From: Methanobacteriota archaeon
Lineage (GTDB): Archaea; Thermoplasmatota; Poseidoniia; Poseidoniales; Poseidoniaceae
NCBI GenBank assembly: GCA_002694585.1
Contig: NZMM01000027.1
Location: 1-7,072, forward strand
Direction: 5' to 3'
DNA length: 7,072 nt
Part shown: in pieces, positions 1 through 4,300 of the stretch
How the letters are laid out: every line of letters starts with the position of its first letter
How positions within the stretch are numbered: position 1 is the first letter of the stretch
Made by a program: the position numbers and the translations under genes
The notes under the pieces: model-generated
What the model saw: only the letters and a program-made list of their open reading frames with translations
The model's database searches: none
What the model was told of the DNA's origin: nothing

Positions 1-1063
1 CGCCACGGTTGGCGGTGGTCCCGGTTCCGCTTTGACCCCACTTTGAACGACCCCAACACTGGACGATGCCGTCCTCGTGAAGGGCACAACTGTGGACTTG
101 CCCGACCTCGACGTCGACGTAGCCTGAGGACATGTTGATGACCGAAGGCAGCAAGGTGTTCCCTTCGTTGGGCCCGTTCGCCAAACGGCCGTAATTGTCG
201 TGCCCCCAACAGCCCATGGAACCGTTGTGATAGACCACGCACGTGCTGTGGTAGTTGACACCGACGTCGATCACCGTCATGTTGTCTGGAAGGTGAGCAA
301 GGGTTGGGACACCACGTCTCGTGGTCGAGTTATCACCAAGTTGGCCAAGGTTGTTCTCACCCCAGCATGCCAGCGAGCCGTCGTCAAGCACCGCGCACGA
401 GACGTGCCCGCCGACGCTGATCGAAGTGGCGCGACGTCCGTCGGGGAGCACGGCGTTGGATCCGGGCTCGTGCTGGTTCGCGTTCGTTCCGTTGTCGCCG
501 AGCTGACCGACATGGTCCCGGCCCCAGCACATCACGCCTCCGTCCTTCATGAGTGCGCAGGTGTGTGCTTCACCGCCGTCCACTTGAGCCGGTTCACGGC
601 CTTCGGGGAAAACAACGCCAACGGGCGTTGGGCGAAGGTCGTTGTCTGCGTCACCGTTCCCGAGTTGGCCGTTGTTGTCCAGCCCCCAGCAGACCATGGA
701 TGCATCGTCGAGAATGGCACAAGCATGGAATCCACCCAAACCGATGGACACGGCCGTTCGGCCTGCAGGTAGCGTCACTGCGTTGGTTGGCGCGCTGTAG
801 GTGTTGGTTGTCCCGTCACCAAGCTCGCCGTTGGAACCATAGCCCCAGCACCACACGCTCCCGTCGTCAAGCAGTCCGCAAGCATGGGTCCTGGCTGCGT
901 GGATTTCCAGCACGTGCCGTCCCTCAGGCAGCACCACGAAGGTGTTCGGACGGACCTGATTCGCCATCTGACCGCCGTCACCCAATTGGCCTTCGCCGTC
1001 CGATCCCCAGCACATGAGGGAGCCGTTGTCCAACACCGCGCAGCTCATGCTGTAACCCACGGC
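1..1063 (-). repeat. Seven tandem RCC1 repeats with paired cysteines (protein level)
   Basis: Residues 78-431 of the RCC1 protein. The repeats read SCAVLDNGSLMCWG, HACGLLDDGSVWCWG, HACAILDDASMVCWG, HTCALMKDGGVMCWG, SCAVLDDGSLACWG, STCVVYHNGSMGCWG and HSCALHEDGIVQCWG. The first-cysteine spacings are 54, 53, 54, 54, 52 and 51 residues. Seven is the blade number of classical RCC1 propellers, so the propeller may be nearly complete at the window edge. The turn after C-W-G is canonical (GQLG or GELG) in repeats 1-5 but drifts to GRLANG in repeat 6 and GQSGTG in repeat 7. The repeats are divergent in DNA sequence, so this is an old array. Confidence 0.92.
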
Positions 1064-1294
1064 GAGCATCGGGCCACCGCTTGGGCGGACCTCGTCAGCG
1101 CCAACAAGTTCGACACGAAGCCGAGCGAGGTCTTGGTACTCGCTCAGGTCAAGGCTGCAGGCGAGGTCGCCGTCCACACGGACGTCGCCTTCACCGCAAT
1201 CGAGCACGTCGGTCAACGTCACTGGAGCCGCGCTGGCCACGGGCAGCGCCAAGGCGCCGAGCATCACAAGGGTCAGCCACAAGGCGGTACGCAT
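1..1294 (-). CDS. Secreted RCC1-repeat beta-propeller protein (3' partial)
   Basis: The frame is open from ATG at 1292-1294 to the left edge, giving 431 residues without a stop; the C-terminus is missing. Residues 1-22 are a Sec signal peptide with an A-S-A cleavage site and no lipobox cysteine. Residues 23-77 are a short N-terminal region with C33 and C46. From residue 78 there are seven RCC1/BNR-type repeats of 51-54 residues, each with C-x9-C-W-G followed by a G-Q-L-G-x-G-like turn; the C-W-G cysteines are C95, C149, C202, C256, C310, C362 and C413. This pattern is well known in secreted RCC1-family propellers (annotated alpha-tubulin suppressor-like), which usually act as binding scaffolds; no catalytic motif is visible. 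The ATG is chosen because it is the only start codon in this frame between the upstream TGA and the signal peptide. The nearby ATG at 1316 is out of frame. No clear Shine-Dalgarno is seen. The ligand is unknown. Confidence 0.93.
   Translation of the reverse strand, partial: MRTALWLTLVMLGALALPVASAAPVTLTDVLDCGEGDVRVDGDLACSLDLSEYQDLARLRVELVGADEVRPSGGPMLAVGYSMSCAVLDNGSLMCWGSDGEGQLGDGGQMANQVRPNTFVVLPEGRHVLEIHAARTHACGLLDDGSVWCWGYGSNGELGDGTTNTYSAPTNAVTLPAGRTAVSIGLGGFHACAILDDASMVCWGLDNNGQLGNGDADNDLRPTPVGVVFPEGREPAQVDGGEAHTCALMKDGGVMCWGRDHVGQLGDNGTNANQHEPGSNAVLPDGRRATSISVGGHVSCAVLDDGSLACWGENNLGQLGDNSTTRRGVPTLAHLPDNMTVIDVGVNYHSTCVVYHNGSMGCWGHDNYGRLANGPNEGNTLLPSVINMSSGYVDVEVGQVHSCALHEDGIVQCWGRSKWGQSGTGTTANRG
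1229..1294 (-). other. Signal peptide of the RCC1 protein
   Basis: These are residues 1-22 of the RCC1 protein: a short basic start (MR), a hydrophobic core LWLTLVMLGALAL, then P-V-A-S-A with predicted cleavage before A-P-V-T. It follows standard Sec rules. There is no lipobox cysteine, so a lipoprotein is unlikely and the mature protein should be exported in free form, unless an anchor follows beyond the left edge. Confidence 0.88.
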
Positions 1295-1336
1295 GTTGGT
1301 CTGATGCCCAAGCGCCCATTCAACCGTTCGGTGAAC
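1295..1336 (-). other. 42-nt intergenic gap, in frame with both genes
   Basis: The gap between the TGA of the giant gene and the ATG of the RCC1 gene is 14 codons long and has no stop in the frame shared by both genes. There is no TATA-like AT-rich element, no clear Shine-Dalgarno and no T-tract, so neither a separate promoter nor an intrinsic terminator is supported. Co-transcription is the simplest reading. Confidence 0.75.
1319..1335 (-). repeat. Short imperfect inverted repeat just after the stop codon
   Basis: The minus strand reads TTCACCGAACGGTTGAA starting one base after the TGA stop codon. TTCA-CC can pair with GG-T-TGAA, with a bulged T and a GAAC loop. It is only six base pairs and no U-tract follows, so terminator function is not supported. 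It could be chance. Confidence 0.3.
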
Positions 1337-4300
1337 TCACAGGCCACGCGGGACAATCTTCTGGATGCCGGAGACTTCCGTGGACATCCGCTCCATGGCG
1401 ACCTTCGCGGCTTGGGCGTGGCCCTCGCTCATCTCGTCACGGCCGTAGCGCGCCTGCTCGAACACGTTGTCGAGGGCCACGAGGGCTTCCTCGCTGACCG
1501 CAGGCATGGCCTGGCGGATCGCCGCTTCGAACTCGCGGACGGTCTCGAAGTCACGGCGCAGGAACTCGCGCTTCTGCAGGACGACGCACAGGTCGGTGTA
1601 GCACTGGAAGATGGCCTCACGCACGCTGTCACCGGCCGCCAACAATTCGGCGGTGTAGGCAAAGACCTCGGCAGCCTCCTCCATGAGCGTCGCCTGCTGG
1701 CGGCGGCGGTAAAGCACGAGACCAACCAGCAGGGCAGCCGCGAGGAACACGAGCGAGCCGACCAAGGTCCGCGCCGTCGACGAGGCTTCGTCGCTGTAGG
1801 TGTAACTTGGGTCAAAGCCCTCAGCGGCGTCGGCCTGGAAGGCCGCCAAACTGGCGTCGGTCAGACGCTCTCCGCCGGCATCGAGCAGCACGAGCAGGGT
1901 CAACTCCCCGTGCGCAGCGGTGTTGCCGAACGGTGGGTCGTTGTTGAATTCGAAGGTGGTGGCGCCGTCTGCACCGGTCACGACCACGCGCTTCAGCAGC
2001 TGGCTGCTGCTGCCATCCTGGACCACGCGGCTGCCGTTGGCGTATTCGAGGTACAAGGAGAACCCGACGTCGGAAATGCCCTCGCCGGTGTCGTCCGCGG
2101 TGACCAAGATGCGGCCACCGTAGTCTTCCTGTTCGCCCTCGACGAGGGCGTCAAGGCGGACGTCAATGGTCGCGTCCACCTTGATCAGCGCAAAGGTCAC
2201 GGCCATGCCGGAGTTGAGGTTGCGGCTGCTGTTGAGGCCGCTGGTCACGTGGAAGGGCTGGACGCCCAGCGGGTTCCACGACGGAACGCGCAAGGTCATG
2301 CTGAAGTTGCCGTCGTTCCACTGCACGCGCTCCAAGGTGTAGCACGTTGGCGTGGTCGCCGCAGAGGTGCAGCCCGTACCGTTGCTCAGCGTCATGTCGA
2401 GGTCTTCGAAGACCTCGCTTTCACCGCCGACCTCGGACACCGACCCGGTGATGGTCAGGGTCCGCAAGGCGTCGGAGCGCACGGCGGTGCGGTCGGTCAC
2501 GGCATCGATGGTCACCACGACGTCGGCCCAGACGGTGCCGACGGTGGACGCGTCTGTGCCCCTGTGGGCCAGTTCGCCTTCAAAGCGGACTTCGATGTCG
2601 TGCGCGCCACGGGCCAGGTCAAGATCGACCGGAATGGTCGCGATCCAGGACCCGTCGTCGAGCGTCGTCGCCACGGTGACCAGTTCGCCGTCAAGGTAGA
2701 CCTGCACCGCGCGACCGGGCAGGCCGGCCTGGGCCGCATCGTCCACGTCGTACAGACGGCCTGAGATGCGCCAGAGGTCGCCACGGGTCACCTCATCGTC
2801 GCCGTCGAAGGCGATGCTGATGGCCGAGCGGTGGCTGAGGTAGAAGCTCGCGTTGCCGGTGCCGGCGCGGTACCAACCCTGCGCATCGGCGTTGGCGATC
2901 ATCACGTGATCACCGAAGGTGAAGATGTCCGGAACCACCCACGTGTAGGTGAACGTCCCGTCCGCCTCAGTGGTCACTTCGCCGATGTTGACGCCGTCGA
3001 CCTCGAGGGTGACCATGTGATCGGCAAGACCGATGAGTTGGTTGTCCACGACTTGTCCGGTGATGACCACTTCATCGGCCACAGCGATGACATCGTCGAG
3101 GTCCACGGTCACCAGGATTGGTGCGTAGACGTTCCACACACCGCTGGCGTTGCTCGGCAGGTACAGCACGTTGCCCGTGAACCGGACCTCCATGTCCGTC
3201 GGGCCAAGCGGCTGGTCAGCGGGCACGGGGTGCACCGCGCTGAAGGAGCCGTTGGCGTCCGTGGTCACGTTGGTCAGGAACACGCCATCGAGCCACACTT
3301 CGACGGTGGCGTCACCAATCGCGTCGTCCACTTGGCTCAGCAACACGCCAGAGATCAGGATCGTGCTCTCACGGTCCACGTCGCCGTTCCCGCTGATGAG
3401 CAGGATTTTGCTCGGCATGCTGACGTTGAAGCTCACGTCGGTTTGCGTCGGCAAGTAGTACTCTGGGTTCGCGGGGTCACCCACACCGATGGGGTCGACC
3501 CAATCGCGACCGCCCTTGAACTGCACCGAAATCTGGTGTTGGCCTGGGTCGGTGCCCTCCGGAAGCACGTAGGAAAGCAGGAAACTGCCGTTGCTGGCGG
3601 TGGTTTCCACGCTGGACACGGGCACGCCGTCAACCAGCAGGTGAACGATGGCCAGCGAGGGCGTTCCGTCGACGGCCAAGGGCAGCCCAAGGTCGTCCAG
3701 CAGGGTGCCGCGAACGACGAATGCGTCGCCAGCGATGAGGCTGACCGGCGCTTCGGTGATGGTGATCTCCGTCGAAGCGAGCACGACGAACCGCGTGGTC
3801 GAGTTGCTGCCCACCAATCCGGTCGTGCCGGGCAATCCGCCGTATTCAGCGGTCAATGTGGCCTCGCCAACCGAGAGGTTGGCGGGGAGCGTCAGCACGT
3901 CTTGGGCCATGCCGCTGGCGTCGGTCACCACCGTGAGGGTCACCGGAACCTCGAGCGGCCCATCGGAGCCGATGAGGGTGACGAGGACGTCCGCGTTGGC
4001 CACGGGCGAGCCGGTGTTGTCCTGAACCATCAGGCGGACGTCCATGTCGTTGCCGCGCTCGGTTCGGTCGTTGAGCGAGGGCGCACCGAGACCGTCGAGC
4101 ACCGGGTCGAGGAAGAAGACGCTCGTGGTTCCGCGGCTGTCGAAAGGCGCGGTGTCGTTCGAGCCGACATAGAAGTTCACGCTCGGCACGTAGGTGGCGC
4201 TGATGTTGTGCGAGCCGCGTTCAAAGGTTTGACCGAGGCTAATGGTGGCCGTCCAGGCGCCTCCGACACCGACAGTGCCGCCCGTGACGGTGAAGCCCAC

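Noticed and set aside
200..1017. Plus-strand open frames of 154-190 codons opposite the RCC1 gene
   Set aside because: The minus-strand frame here has seven regular RCC1 repeats and a signal peptide; the plus-strand translations show no recognisable pattern.
1292..1316. ATG at 1316 as an earlier start of the RCC1 gene
   Set aside because: It lies 25 nt before the start of the signal peptide reading, so it is out of frame with the signal peptide and the repeats.
1319..1335. Inverted repeat as an intrinsic terminator
   Set aside because: The stem is weak and no T-rich tract follows on the minus strand.
1319..1339. TGA followed by a small hairpin as a selenocysteine (SECIS) signal
   Set aside because: The hairpin has only about six pairs, is too short for a bacterial SECIS, and archaeal SECIS elements usually lie in untranslated regions. 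The chain before the TGA ends like a normal C-terminus and the RCC1 gene has its own start and signal peptide.
884..2764. Long plus-strand open frame (626 codons), with others at 2831-4369 and 4523-5434
   Set aside because: All three lie in the frame that is the exact codon-for-codon antisense of the two minus-strand genes. Stops there require sense codons TTA, CTA or TCA, which this GC-rich gene set rarely uses. The translations are His/Val/Gly-rich with no domain pattern, and the first crosses the gap between the two genes.
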